Positions 26,777 through 38,293 are shown, numbered from the stretch's first letter. The stretch is 64,000 bases of DNA from Nonomuraea pusilla (GCF_900109355.1 NZ_FOBF01000008.1:310001-374000), one strand, 5' to 3'. Numbers and translations: made by a program. Notes: generated by a model from the letters alone, not told the origin.

Positions 26777-27421
26777 ATGTCACACCCGAAGTCCGGCCTG
26801 CTACGCGGCCTCGTCACCGGCCTCGTCGTCGGCCTGCCGCTCGGCGCCGCCGGTCTGGTGGGCTTCGCCCACTTCGCCTGGCCCGCGCTGCCGGACAACG
26901 TCGTGCATGTCGGGGGGCGTCTCCCCCTCCAGTGCGCGCTGGCGCTCCTCACAGCTCTCCTCGTCGCCGTGCCCATGCTGCTGGTGAGGCCCCGCAGTCT
27001 CGCGCTCCCCTGGGCGGCCGCCTGTTACGGCGCCGGTGCGCTGGCACTCGGCTTGATCGTCGTCGAGGCGGCGACCCCCCTCGTCCTGGGCGGCGGCCGG
27101 GCACCGCTCGACTTCGGCCTGCTGCGGACACGGACGCCGGAGGCGGCACGGGAACTGTGGCCGACCATAACCTCGAACTGGCAGGCCCAGCTCGCCTTCG
27201 GAATCGCCGCCCTGGTGCCCCTGCTGCTGGTGCTCCTGCGCGCCCTCCGGCTCCGCGCCAAGGCCCGCGCCGCCGTGGCGGACACCACGACGGGCACCGC
27301 GGCGGAGGCCGCGCCGGCCGGGCAGGAGCCGGAGTACCGGGCCCCGTTCGAACCGGCGCAGGCGCCCGTGCAGCAGCCCACCGCCGACCTGTTCACCCCC
27401 CGCAGGCCGGCGGGCGACTGA
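26777..27421 (+). CDS. Hypothetical four-helix membrane protein with Pro/Ala-rich tail
   Basis: A 214-residue protein I do not recognise. Hydrophobic segments lie at about residues 10-30, 47-66, 72-96 and 135-158, then a charged and Ala/Pro-rich cytosolic tail of 55 residues. A conserved-looking loop GGGRAPLDFGLLRTRTPEAARELWP separates helices 3 and 4 (residues about 98-122). ATG 26777 is preferred because the upstream extension lacks hydrophobic or family character. It lies between gap and whiA, converging on whiA with three bases between stops. Confidence 0.65.
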   Translation: MSHPKSGLLRGLVTGLVVGLPLGAAGLVGFAHFAWPALPDNVVHVGGRLPLQCALALLTALLVAVPMLLVRPRSLALPWAAACYGAGALALGLIVVEAATPLVLGGGRAPLDFGLLRTRTPEAARELWPTITSNWQAQLAFGIAALVPLLLVLLRALRLRAKARAAVADTTTGTAAEAAPAGQEPEYRAPFEPAQAPVQQPTADLFTPRRPAGD

Positions 27422-27424
27422 GCG

Positions 27425-28405
27425 TCAGGGGGCGAGCATCTCGACGGTCAGGTTGGCCTCGGTGTTGGGGATGCCGAGGTCGCCCGCCCGCTTGTCGGCC
27501 ATGGCGAGCAGCCGCCTGATGCGGCCGGCGATGGCGTCCTTCGTCAGCGGCGGGTCGGCGATCTGGCCCAGCTCCTCCAGCGACGCCTGCTTGTGCTCCA
27601 CGCGCAGCCGCCCGGCCACCACCAGGTGCTCGGGCGCCTCGTCGCCGAGGATCTCCAGCGCGCGCTGCACCCGGGCCCCGGCCGCGACCGCGGCCCTGGC
27701 CGAACGGCGCAGGTTGGCGTCGTCGAAGTTGGCCAGGCGGTTGGCGGTGGCGCGCACCTCGCGGCGCATCCGCCGCTCCTCCCAGGCGAGGACGCTGTCG
27801 TGCGCCCCGAGCCGGGTGAGCAGGGCGCTGATGGCGTCGCCGTCGCGCACCACCACGCGGTCGACGCCGCGCACCTCGCGGGCCTTGGCGTGGATCTTCA
27901 GCCGCCGGGCCGAGCCGACGAGCGCGAGCGCGGCCTCCGGGCCGGGGCAGGTGACCTCCAGCGACATCGAACGTCCCGGCTCGGTCAGCGAGCCGTGCGC
28001 CAGGAACGCCCCCCGCCAGGCCGCCTCCGCGTCGCAGGCCGCGCCCGCCACCACCTGGCGGGGCAGGCCGCGCACCGGGCGGCCGTGGTTGTCGATGAGG
28101 CCCGTCTGCCGGGCGAGCGCCTCGCCGTCACGGTAGACGCGGACGACGTAGCGCGAGCCCTTGCGCAGACCGGCGGGCGCGAGCACGAGCACTTCGGCCT
28201 TGTGGCCGAACACCTCGCCGATGTCCTTGATCAGCCGCCGCGCGGTGGCGTTGGTGTCGAGCTCCGCCTCGATCACGATGCGCCCGCCCACCAGGTGCAG
28301 GCCGCTCGCGAACCGCAGCAGCGTGGACACCTCCGCCTTGCGGCAGCACGGCTTCAGCACCGGAAGGCGGCTCAGCTCGTCCTTCACCACACCCGTCATC
28401 GCCAT
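27425..28405 (-). CDS. whiA: WhiA sporulation/cell-division regulator
   Basis: A 326-residue protein: an N-terminal degenerate LAGLIDADG endonuclease-like fold (GAFLAHGSLTEPGRSMSLEV, residues about 127-146) joined to a C-terminal helix-turn-helix (ASLEELGQIADPPLTKDAIAGRIRRLLAMA). In Streptomyces WhiA works with WhiB to start sporulation septation; in other Gram-positives it affects division. The start is ATG 28405 with GGAGG ten bases upstream; ATG 28399 is an alternative. It is last in the conserved cluster uvrC-rapZ-yvcK-whiA. Confidence 0.96.
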   Translation of the reverse strand: MAMTGVVKDELSRLPVLKPCCRKAEVSTLLRFASGLHLVGGRIVIEAELDTNATARRLIKDIGEVFGHKAEVLVLAPAGLRKGSRYVVRVYRDGEALARQTGLIDNHGRPVRGLPRQVVAGAACDAEAAWRGAFLAHGSLTEPGRSMSLEVTCPGPEAALALVGSARRLKIHAKAREVRGVDRVVVRDGDAISALLTRLGAHDSVLAWEERRMRREVRATANRLANFDDANLRRSARAAVAAGARVQRALEILGDEAPEHLVVAGRLRVEHKQASLEELGQIADPPLTKDAIAGRIRRLLAMADKRAGDLGIPNTEANLTVEMLAP

Positions 28406-28476
28406 AAGCGTTAGTCCTCCCCCATTCAGACCGGCTCCCGCCAGTCTCTCGCACCTTCGCGCCACGCCGACCAGGA

Positions 28477-29469
28477 TCAACGCTTCTGGAGGAAAATCTC
28501 GTCCAGGACGGAGGCAAGACGTCGTGGGTCGTGCCGGGGGGAGCCGTCGGAGGCCGCCACGTCGGCGATCACCAGGCGCGCGCCGAGCGCCGCCGCGGCC
28601 TTCTCCAGGGCGTCGTGGTCGTCCACGACCTGCGTGTCGGCGAGCACCACATCCATGGACAGATCGGGCGCATGCTGACGCAGCACGTCGAGGTGTTGCT
28701 GGGGGGAGAAGTCGTCGGTCTCGCCCGGCTGCGGGGCCAGATTGAGCGTGACCAGCCTGCGGGCCTTCGTCCCGTGCAGGGCCCTGGCCAGCTCGGGCAC
28801 CTTGAGGTGCGGCAGCACGCTGGTGAACCACGACCCGGGCCCGAACACCACCCAGTCGGCGTCGCGCACCGCCGCCACCGCCTCGGGACGCGCAGGAGGG
28901 TCCTCCGGCACCAGCGAGACCGACAGCACCCGGCCAGGCGTGAGCGCGCACGCCACCTGCCCGCGCACGGTCGAGACGACGCCGTCGAGCTCCACCTCGG
29001 CCACGATGTCGAGCGGCACCGACGCCATCGGCAGCACCCGGCCGTGCGCGCCGAGCAGCCTCCCGACCCAGTCGAGGCCCGCCACGGCGTCGCCGAGCAG
29101 CTCCCACAGCGCCACGATCAGCAGGTTGCCGACCGCGTGGCCGTGCAGCTCGCCCTCGCTGCGGAAACGGTGCTGGACGACCTCGCTCCAGGTGATGCCC
29201 CACTCGTCGTCGTCGCACAGCGCGGCCAGCGCCATGCGCAGATCGCCCGGCGGCAGCACGCCCAGCTCGCGGCGCAGCCGCCCGCTGGAGCCGCCGTCGT
29301 CGGCGACCGTGACCACGGCCGTCAACCGGCCGGTGACCATCCGTAATGCCGACAGCGACGCGTACAGCCCGTGGCCGCCGCCGAGTGCGACGACCCGCGG
29401 CCCTCCGGCCTGGGCGTCCTTGCCTGGGAGGTGCGCCGCGCCGCCGCGGCCCGCGCGTTCATGGATCAC
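28477..29469 (-). CDS. YvcK/CofD-like gluconeogenesis factor
   Basis: A 330-residue member of the CofD/YvcK family. The signature VVALGGGHGLYASLSALR, followed by VTVADDGGSSGRLRRELG and PPGDLRMALAAL, is intact, as are GHAVGNLLIVAL and FGPGSWFTSVLPHL. YvcK proteins bind UDP-sugars and are needed for envelope integrity on gluconeogenic carbon; no F420-pathway partner is nearby, so the CofD transferase role is unlikely. GTG 29469 overlaps the rapZ stop (GTGA). Confidence 0.93.
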   Translation of the reverse strand: MIHERAGRGGAAHLPGKDAQAGGPRVVALGGGHGLYASLSALRMVTGRLTAVVTVADDGGSSGRLRRELGVLPPGDLRMALAALCDDDEWGITWSEVVQHRFRSEGELHGHAVGNLLIVALWELLGDAVAGLDWVGRLLGAHGRVLPMASVPLDIVAEVELDGVVSTVRGQVACALTPGRVLSVSLVPEDPPARPEAVAAVRDADWVVFGPGSWFTSVLPHLKVPELARALHGTKARRLVTLNLAPQPGETDDFSPQQHLDVLRQHAPDLSMDVVLADTQVVDDHDALEKAAAALGARLVIADVAASDGSPRHDPRRLASVLDEIFLQKR

Positions 29470-30383
29470 TCCCGGCCCACATCCCGGTGGCTCACCTGGA
29501 CCTCCATCCCGCGGTCGCGCAGCCGCCCGGCCACCTGCTCGGCCATCGCGACGCTGCGGTGCTTGCCGCCCGTGCAGCCGACCGCGAGCGTGGCGTAGCT
29601 CTTGCCCTCGCGGGTGTACCCGGCCGCGACGACGCGCAGCACCTCCTCGTACGCGTCGAGGAACTCCTTGGCCCCGGGCTGGCCGAGGACGTAGTCACGC
29701 ACCGCCGCGTCGAGGCCGTTCATCGGCCGCAGCTCGGGCACCCAGTGCGGGTTGGGCAGGAACCGGCAGTCGACGACGAGGTCGGCGTCGACGGGAAGGC
29801 CGTACTTGAAGCCGAAGGACACCACGTTGACGCGCAGCCCCGGGCGGTCCTCGCCGCCGAAGTACGCGACGATCTTGTTGCGCAGGTCGTGGACGTTGTG
29901 CGAGGAGGTGTCGATCACCAGGTCGGCGTTCGCCCGCACCTCGCGCAGGATGCCGCGCTCGCGCGCGATGCCGTCGACCAGGCGGCCCTCGCCCTGCAGC
30001 GGGTGGGGCCTGCGCACGTTCTCGAACCTGCGCACCAGCTCCTCGTCGCTGGCCTCCAGGAACACCACGCGCACCCGCACCCCGCGGCCCTCGAGCTCCT
30101 CGATGGCGGCGTTGAGGTCGGTGGTGAAGGCGAGGCTGCGCACGTCGACGACGGCCGCCACCTTGTCGGCGGCCAGCTTGACCTTGCCCGCCTCCTCCGC
30201 CATGGCGAACAGCAGGCCGGGCGGCAGATTGTCGATGACGAACCAGCCGAGGTCCTCCAGCGCCTTGGCTGCGGTGCTGCGTCCCGCACCGGACATGCCG
30301 GTGACGATGACGAAGGCGGGATCGGCGCCCCCCGCCTGCCGCTCTCCGGCCTGGGCACCGGCACTCCCTTGCGGGGTGTTCAC
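29466..30383 (-). CDS. rapZ: RapZ/YvcJ-family nucleotide-binding protein
   Basis: A 305-residue P-loop protein. The Walker A is TGMSGAGRSTAAKALEDLG, with Arg in the usual Lys position as is normal in actinobacterial members, followed by DNLPPGLL. The conserved C-terminal ligand-binding domain is present (VNVVSFGFKYGLP, ADLVVDCRFLPNPHW, VGCTGGKHRSV). In E. coli RapZ directs decay of GlmZ RNA; in Actinobacteria the role is undefined but linked to cell-wall sugar supply. The GTG at 30383 overlaps the uvrC stop (GTGA). Confidence 0.94.
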   Translation of the reverse strand: MNTPQGSAGAQAGERQAGGADPAFVIVTGMSGAGRSTAAKALEDLGWFVIDNLPPGLLFAMAEEAGKVKLAADKVAAVVDVRSLAFTTDLNAAIEELEGRGVRVRVVFLEASDEELVRRFENVRRPHPLQGEGRLVDGIARERGILREVRANADLVIDTSSHNVHDLRNKIVAYFGGEDRPGLRVNVVSFGFKYGLPVDADLVVDCRFLPNPHWVPELRPMNGLDAAVRDYVLGQPGAKEFLDAYEEVLRVVAAGYTREGKSYATLAVGCTGGKHRSVAMAEQVAGRLRDRGMEVQVSHRDVGRE

Positions 30384-32308
30384 GGTGACTCTCCCTTCAG
30401 CTTCGACACGATGACCTCGGCGATGGACGGTCCGATGCCGGGAACCTCGCAGATCTCGGCGGTCGTGGCCTCGCGTAGCTTCTTGACGGAGCCGAAGTGC
30501 TTGAGCAGCGCCTGCCTGCGTGCCGGACCGAGCCCCGGCACCTGGTCGAGCACGCTCTCCTTGACAGTCTTCGACCTCTTGGTCCGATGGTAGGTGATGG
30601 CGAAGCGGTGCGCCTCGTCGCGGACACGTTGCAGGAGGTAGAGACCCTCGCTTGAACGAGGCATGATCACCGGCTGGTCGTCGCCCGGCAGCCACACCTC
30701 CTCCAGGCGCTTGGCCAGGCCGCACACCGCGACGTCGTCGATGCCCAGCTCGTCGAGCGCGCGCTGCGCCGCGGCCGCCTGCGGGCCCGCGCCGTCGACC
30801 ACGACCAGGTTCGGCGGGTAGGCGAACTTGCGCGGCCTGCCCGTCTCCGGGTCGATCGGCCCGTGGCCGTCGTCGTCGTCGGGAGCGAGCTCCCCGGTGG
30901 CCGAGCGCTCCTCCAGGTAGCGGCGGAACCTCCTGGTGATCACCTCGTGGATCGAGGCGACGTCGCCCTCCTTGGTCTTCACCGCGAAGCGGCGGTACTC
31001 GCTCTTGCGGGCCAGGCCGTCCTCGAAGACCACCATGGACGCCACCACGTTCTCGCCCTGCAGGTGGGAGACGTCGTAGCACTCGATACGCAGCGGCGCC
31101 TGGTCGAGGTCGAGGGCGTCGGCGATCTCCTGCAGCGCCTTGCTGCGCGTGGTCAGGTCGCTCGCGCGGCGGATCTTGTGCTGGGCCAGAGACTCCTTGG
31201 CGTTGCGCTCGACGGTCTCCATGAGCGCCTTCTTGTCGCCGCGCTGCGGCACGCGCACCTCGACCCTGGCCCTGCGCTGCTCCGACAGCAGCTCCGCCAC
31301 CGCGTCGCAGTCGGGCGGCAGCGCGGGCACCAGCACCTCGCGCGGCATCGACTCGGCGTTGGCCTCGGCGTACATCTGCAGCAGGAACTGCTCGACCAGC
31401 TCGCCGGGCGAGGTCTCCTCGACCTTGTCGACCACCCAGCCCCGCTGGCCCCTGATGCGGCCGCCGCGGACGTAGAAGACCTGGACGGCCGCCTCCAGAG
31501 GGTCCTCGGCCAGGGCGATGACGTCGGCGTCGGTGCCCTCGCCGAGCACGACCGCCTGCTTCTCCAGGGCGCGCTGCAGCGCCTGGATGTCGTCGCGCAG
31601 CCGGGCCGCGCGCTCGTACTCCTGCTCGCCGGCGGCCTCGCGCATCTCCTTCTCCAGCCGCTTGATGAAGCGGCCGGTGTTGCCCGCCATGAAGTCGCAG
31701 AAGTCCTCCGCCAGCGCGCGGTGCTCCTCCGGGGTCACCCTGCCGACACACGGGGCCGAGCACTTGTCGATGTAGCCGAGCAGGCACGGCCTGCCGATCT
31801 GCCCCGCCCGCTTGAACACGCCCGCGCTGCACGTACGCACCGGGAAGACCCGCAGCAGCAGGTCGACCGTCTCGCGGATGGCCCACGCGTGGGAGTACGG
31901 GCCGAAGTAACGGGTGCCCTTCCGCTTGGCGCCGCGCATGACCTGCACCCGCGGGAAGTCCTCGCCCATGGTCACGGCCAGGTACGGGTAGGACTTGTCG
32001 TCGCGGTACTTGACGTTGAAGCGCGGGTCGTACTCCTTGATCCAGGAGTACTCGAGCTGCAGCGCCTCGACCTCGGTGGCCACGACCGTCCAGTCGACGC
32101 CGGCGGCGGTGGTGAGCATCGTCTGCGTGCGCGGGTGGAGCGCGGAGAAGTCGGCGAAGTACGAGTTCAGCCGCTGGCGCAGGCTCTTGGCCTTGCCCAC
32201 GTAGATCACCCGGCCGTGCTCGTCACGGAACCGGTAGACCCCGGGGGACTCGGGGATCGAGCCCGGTCGGGGCCGGAAACTCAGGGGGCTGCCCGATGCT
32301 CTCGCCAC
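30380..32308 (-). CDS. uvrC: Excinuclease ABC subunit C
   Basis: A 642-residue dual-incision nuclease of nucleotide excision repair. Domains in order: GIY-YIG (PGVYRFRDEHGRVIYVGKAK, residues about 22-41), a Cys-containing linker (CLLGYIDKCSAPCVGRV), UvrB-binding UVR motif (about 205-240), RNase H-like domain with IECYDVSHLQGENVVASMV and VVDGAGPQA, and a C-terminal HhH pair (VPGLGPARRQALL, VPGIGPSIAEVI). GTG 32308 begins six bases after a PafBC-type -10 box, so the mRNA is probably leaderless. First gene of uvrC-rapZ-yvcK-whiA. Confidence 0.97.
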   Translation of the reverse strand: MARASGSPLSFRPRPGSIPESPGVYRFRDEHGRVIYVGKAKSLRQRLNSYFADFSALHPRTQTMLTTAAGVDWTVVATEVEALQLEYSWIKEYDPRFNVKYRDDKSYPYLAVTMGEDFPRVQVMRGAKRKGTRYFGPYSHAWAIRETVDLLLRVFPVRTCSAGVFKRAGQIGRPCLLGYIDKCSAPCVGRVTPEEHRALAEDFCDFMAGNTGRFIKRLEKEMREAAGEQEYERAARLRDDIQALQRALEKQAVVLGEGTDADVIALAEDPLEAAVQVFYVRGGRIRGQRGWVVDKVEETSPGELVEQFLLQMYAEANAESMPREVLVPALPPDCDAVAELLSEQRRARVEVRVPQRGDKKALMETVERNAKESLAQHKIRRASDLTTRSKALQEIADALDLDQAPLRIECYDVSHLQGENVVASMVVFEDGLARKSEYRRFAVKTKEGDVASIHEVITRRFRRYLEERSATGELAPDDDDGHGPIDPETGRPRKFAYPPNLVVVDGAGPQAAAAQRALDELGIDDVAVCGLAKRLEEVWLPGDDQPVIMPRSSEGLYLLQRVRDEAHRFAITYHRTKRSKTVKESVLDQVPGLGPARRQALLKHFGSVKKLREATTAEICEVPGIGPSIAEVIVSKLKGESP

Positions 32309-32314
32309 GCTCGT

Positions 32315-32337
32315 AGCCTAATAGCCCGCACCGACAA
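32315..32337 (-). promoter_or_regulatory. PafBC / RecA-NDp type DNA-damage promoter of uvrC
   Basis: Minus strand TTGTCGGTG, then CGGGCTAT (8 bases), then TAGGCT. This matches the mycobacterial RecA-NDp motif TTGTCRGTG-N8-TAnnnT in sequence and spacing. The -10 ends six bases before the uvrC GTG, predicting a leaderless transcript. Confidence 0.75.
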
Positions 32338-32508
32338 GCAGTCCCGTCCAGCCCGCACCCGGCCCCCGGGCCCACGGCCCCGCGCACACCCCGGCAGGGC
32401 CACCGGACCCCGGCCCGAAGCCCGCCACCCGCCGCCCCTCCCGCCCGCGGCGGAAGACGCCGAAGGCCGGACGGGGCGCCACGCGCCGGGCAGCGCGGCA
32501 CGGCGCGA

Positions 32509-32634
32509 GCAGTGCGACGCGGGCAGTGCGACGCGGGCAGTGCGACGCGGGCAGTGCGACGCGGGCAGTGCGACGCGGGCAGTGCGGCGCGGGCAGTGCG
32601 GCGCGGGCGGTGGGGCGCGGGCGGTGGGGCACGG
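32509..32634. repeat. Nine-unit 14-bp minisatellite in the uvrC upstream gap
   Basis: Unit GCAGTGCGACGCGG repeats perfectly five times (32509-32578), followed by two GCAGTGCGGCGCGG units and two diverged units with GGTGGGG. It fills most of the 352-bp space between the first Rieske gene and uvrC. The period is not a multiple of three, so all frames read through it without stops; these frames are not genes. Nothing else is seen in the gap apart from the uvrC promoter. Confidence 0.9.
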
Positions 32635-32660
32635 CGCCGGGCGGACGGGCGGCGGCAGGC

Positions 32661-33146
32661 TCAGGCGAGGGTGATCTGGTCGCCTTCCACCTTGATCTGC
32701 TGCTCGGGCAGCGGCTTGTCGGCGGGCCCGTTCGCGACGGAGCCGTCCTCGATCTTGAACTTGCTGCCGTGGCACGGGCAGCCGATCAGCCCCTCGGCCA
32801 CGGCCGCGACGACGCATCCGCGGTGCGTGCACACCGCGCTGAACGCCTTGAACTGCCCGGCCGTCGGCTGCGTCACCACGACCTTCTGCTCCTTGAAGAC
32901 CGTGCCGCCGCCGACGGGGATGTCGGCGGTGGTGGCGAGCGCGCCCTGCCCGGCGCCCTGCCCGGCGCCCGGCTGGGCCGAGCCGGTGCCGCCCGACCCC
33001 GCCGTGGGGGCCGTGGCAGAGGCGGTGGACGAGCCGGTCGCGCTGCCGGCCGTGTCGGTGCCGCCGCAGGCCGTGAGCGCGAGCGCCAGTCCGCTCGCCC
33101 CGACGCCCGCGATCACTGTCCTGCGACGCGTGAGGTCATCTCCCAT
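32661..33146 (-). CDS. Tat-exported Rieske [2Fe-2S] lipoprotein (copy 1)
   Basis: A 161-residue secreted protein. The signal has a twin arginine (LTRRRTVIAG) and a lipobox (LALTAC), then a 45-residue Ser/Thr/Gly/Ala linker. The Rieske cluster ligands are CTHRGC and CPCHGS (Cys-x-His ... Cys-x2-His), followed by KFKIEDGSVANGP. Proteins of this small type carry an electron-transfer cluster outside the membrane; partner enzyme unknown. ATG 33146 is preferred over an upstream start because it places the twin arginines near the N-terminus. First of three paralogues in tandem. Confidence 0.9.
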   Translation of the reverse strand: MGDDLTRRRTVIAGVGASGLALALTACGGTDTAGSATGSSTASATAPTAGSGGTGSAQPGAGQGAGQGALATTADIPVGGGTVFKEQKVVVTQPTAGQFKAFSAVCTHRGCVVAAVAEGLIGCPCHGSKFKIEDGSVANGPADKPLPEQQIKVEGDQITLA

Positions 33147-33189
33147 GCGGACACCCAACCGCACCCGGCTGAGAATTTCATGAGACGGC

Positions 33190-33663
33190 TCAGGCCAGCC
33201 TGATCGTGTCGCCGTCCACGCTGATCTTCTTCTCCTCCAGCGGGGCGCCGGCGGGGCCGCGCGCGACCGAGCCGTCCTCGATCTTGAACTTGCTGCCGTG
33301 GCACGGGCAGTTGATCGTGCCGTTGGAGACGCTCGCGACCGTGCAGCCCGCGTGCGTGCAGACCGCCGTGAACGCCTTGAACTCGCCCTCCACCGGCTGC
33401 GTCACGACGATCTTCTCGCGTTCGAAGACCTTGCCGCCGCCCGTGGGGATCTCGTTGACGTCGGCCAGCGCCCTGGCCTTCTTCTGCTGCTTCTTCTTGT
33501 GCGGGGCGCCCGAGGTCTGCTCCCCCGCGGGCTCCTGCCCCTGCGCGGGCGCCTGCTCCGCCTGCGTGGCCGTCGTGCCGTAGCTCGCGCAGGCCGTCAG
33601 GACCGCCGCGAGCCCGGCGCCTCCGGCGCCCAGCACCACCGCCCGGCGCGTCTTTTCCGTCAT
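33190..33663 (-). CDS. Tat-exported Rieske [2Fe-2S] lipoprotein (copy 2)
   Basis: A 157-residue paralogue of the flanking genes: MTEKTRRAVVLGAGG signal with twin arginine, lipobox AVLTAC, then a Gln/Lys/Pro-rich linker, then the Rieske ligands CTHAGC and CPCHGSKF. It is most like copy 1 (shared KFKIEDGSVA and EGxFKAF). It lies 43 bp upstream of copy 1 and 102 bp downstream of copy 3, all on the minus strand. Confidence 0.9.
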   Translation of the reverse strand: MTEKTRRAVVLGAGGAGLAAVLTACASYGTTATQAEQAPAQGQEPAGEQTSGAPHKKKQQKKARALADVNEIPTGGGKVFEREKIVVTQPVEGEFKAFTAVCTHAGCTVASVSNGTINCPCHGSKFKIEDGSVARGPAGAPLEEKKISVDGDTIRLA

Positions 33664-33765
33664 GGTGCGTCCTCCCAGGTCTGGTTCCGCCTAGAGGTAC
33701 GCCCGCCGCCGGGCGCCGGTTCAGCGCATGCGAGACCGATCGGGAATCGGCGCCGTGGCGGCGGT

Positions 33766-34221
33766 TCAGGCCACCACGATGCCGTCGCCCTCGACCTTGA
33801 CCTGGTAGGCCGTCAGCGGCGCGGTGGCCGGGCCCTTGGTGGGCTTGCCGCTGTCGGCGGCGAACTCGCTGCCGTGGCAGGCGCAGGTGATGACGTTGTC
33901 CTCGGGAGTGCCGACCGTGCAGCCCTTGTGCGTGCAGATCGCGCTGTACGCCTTGTAGACGCCCTGCGACGGCTGCGTCACCACGATCTTCCACTCGTCG
34001 ACCAGCACGCCGCCGCCCACCGGCACGTCGGCCGTCTTGGCGATGACCTTGCCCTTGATGCCCGAGGCCTGCGTCGGCCCGGCGCTCGCGCTGCCGCACC
34101 CGGCGAGCGCCAGGCCGCAGACCGCCACGCCCGCCGCCCCCAGCACCTCGCGCCGTGCCGGCCCGCCGCAGCCTCGCGTGCCGTTTCCGGGCATGGCTGC
34201 GCCCGGCTCAGTAAGCGTCAT
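33766..34221 (-). CDS. Tat-exported Rieske [2Fe-2S] lipoprotein (copy 3)
   Basis: A 151-residue paralogue, the most diverged of the three. The signal contains ARREVLGAAGVAV and lipobox LALAGC; ligands are CTHKGC and CACHGSEF. ATG 34221 follows GGGGA at a six-base distance, giving a rather long n-region before the twin arginines; ATG 34194 is an alternative. It is divergent from the DUF2306 membrane protein across 135 bp. Confidence 0.88.
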   Translation of the reverse strand: MTLTEPGAAMPGNGTRGCGGPARREVLGAAGVAVCGLALAGCGSASAGPTQASGIKGKVIAKTADVPVGGGVLVDEWKIVVTQPSQGVYKAYSAICTHKGCTVGTPEDNVITCACHGSEFAADSGKPTKGPATAPLTAYQVKVEGDGIVVA

Positions 34222-34356
34222 GATGGTCCCCGACCCTCCGCGTCGCCGCCGACCCCCTGCAGGCCGTCCGCAGTGCTTCAACTTTAGGGGCGGTACCCGT
34301 CGGTCCGGTCAGCGGGTGGTAGGCGATCGGTCAGCGGCCCGCGCGACGCTCACCGC

Positions 34357-35082
34357 ATGACCCTCACCACGAACCCCGCCCGTCCCGCCGCCGGTCCTTC
34401 GCCCCGCCGCCGCTGGTGGCGGCGGCCCTGGGTGGCCCCGCTCGCGGTGGTGGCGATCGCGTTCGTCGCCTTCTCGCTGCCGCCGTACCTGTCACTGGAC
34501 CCCGCCGCGTCACGGGTGCCCGCGCCGGAGTCCTTCCCCCCGCACTTCGCGGTGCTCTCCCTGCACGTCGTCTTCGGCTCCGTCGCCATGGTGACCTGCT
34601 GCCTGCAGGTGTGGCCGTGGTTCCGGCGCCGCCACCCCAGGGCGCACCGGCTGCTCGGCCGCGCGTACGTGTTCGGCGGCTGCCTGCCGGGCGGCGCGCT
34701 CGGGCTGGTGGTGGGCCTGGCCACGCCGTTCGGGCCGGTCGCGCGGGCCAGCCACGTCGTGCTCGCGCTGCTGTGGATCGGCTGCACGTACGCGGGCTGG
34801 CGGATGGCCAGGCAGCGGAGGTACGCCGACCACCGCAGGTGGATGGTGCGCAGCTTCGCCCTGACGATGTCGATCGTCACCAACCGGCTGTGGGGCGCGG
34901 TGTTCACCGTCGCGCTGTGGCCGCAGCTCGGCACCACCTTCCACGGGGACGAGGCGTTGCTGGGGAGCACGGTGGCCGCGCTCAGCTCGTGGCTGGGCTG
35001 GGTGCTGCCGCTGCTGCTGGCCGAGTGGTGGCTGGAGCGCGGGGACGCCGCCAGGCGCCGCCGCCGCGTCCCGACCCCCTGA
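34357..35082 (+). CDS. DUF2306 family membrane protein
   Basis: A 241-residue protein with about six hydrophobic helices. The DUF2306 pattern is visible: HVVFGSVAMVTCCLQVWPW, then RRHPRAHRLLGRAYV, then RRYADHRRWMVRSFALT, with histidines placed as possible heme or metal ligands in the membrane. Function is unknown in the family. Divergence from three Rieske lipoproteins suggests a possible redox link, but this is only positional. Confidence 0.82.
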   Translation: MTLTTNPARPAAGPSPRRRWWRRPWVAPLAVVAIAFVAFSLPPYLSLDPAASRVPAPESFPPHFAVLSLHVVFGSVAMVTCCLQVWPWFRRRHPRAHRLLGRAYVFGGCLPGGALGLVVGLATPFGPVARASHVVLALLWIGCTYAGWRMARQRRYADHRRWMVRSFALTMSIVTNRLWGAVFTVALWPQLGTTFHGDEALLGSTVAALSSWLGWVLPLLLAEWWLERGDAARRRRRVPTP

Positions 35083-35169
35083 CCGGCACGGCTCGGGACG
35101 GCCTCGCCCCGGCCCCGCGTGCCCGCCGGAGCCCGGATCTCACCAGCCGGGCTCCAGGGTCCGGCAGCC

Positions 35170-35380
35170 GGGAACCGACCGGGACGCGCGGCATCGCCGC
35201 CTCGGTAGCCGGACCGCCGACCGGGACGCGCGGCATCGCCGCCTTGGCAGCCAGACCGCCGACCGGGACGCGCGGCATCGCCGCCTTGGCAGCCAGACCG
35301 CCGACCGGGACGCGCGGCATCGCCGCCTTGGCAGCCGGACCGCCGGCCGGGACGCGCGGCATCGCCGCCCCGGCCGGCGG
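35170..35380. repeat. Five-unit 42-bp minisatellite between DUF2306 and uvrA
   Basis: The core GGGACGCGCGGCATCGCCGC begins at 35181, 35223, 35265, 35307 and 35349, an exact 42-bp period with only a few substitutions between units. It fills most of the 307-bp convergent gap. Being 14 codons long it keeps frames open on both strands, producing spurious Gly/Arg or MPRVPVGG repeats. No terminator hairpin separate from the repeat was seen. Confidence 0.9.
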
Positions 35381-35389
35381 GACGGGCCG

Positions 35390-38230
<2,841 letters not shown>

Positions 38231-38270
38231 GGCGATCCCGGAAGTCGAAATGCGGATAGGTCCACGGGGG

Positions 38271-38293
38271 ATGGTAGACGGGGGCTCCGACAG
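38271..38293 (-). promoter_or_regulatory. PafBC / RecA-NDp type promoter of uvrA
   Basis: Minus strand CTGTCGGAG, then CCCCCGTC (8 bases), then TACCAT. It matches TTGTCRGTG-N8-TAnnnT with two mismatches in the upstream element and the exact spacer. Predicted start is about 34 bases before the GTG. Weaker than the uvrC copy but corroborated by it. Confidence 0.6.

Noticed and set aside
32318..32832. Cys/Arg-rich ORFs in the 14-bp repeat
   Set aside because: The repeat has a non-triplet period and no stop in any frame; not coding.
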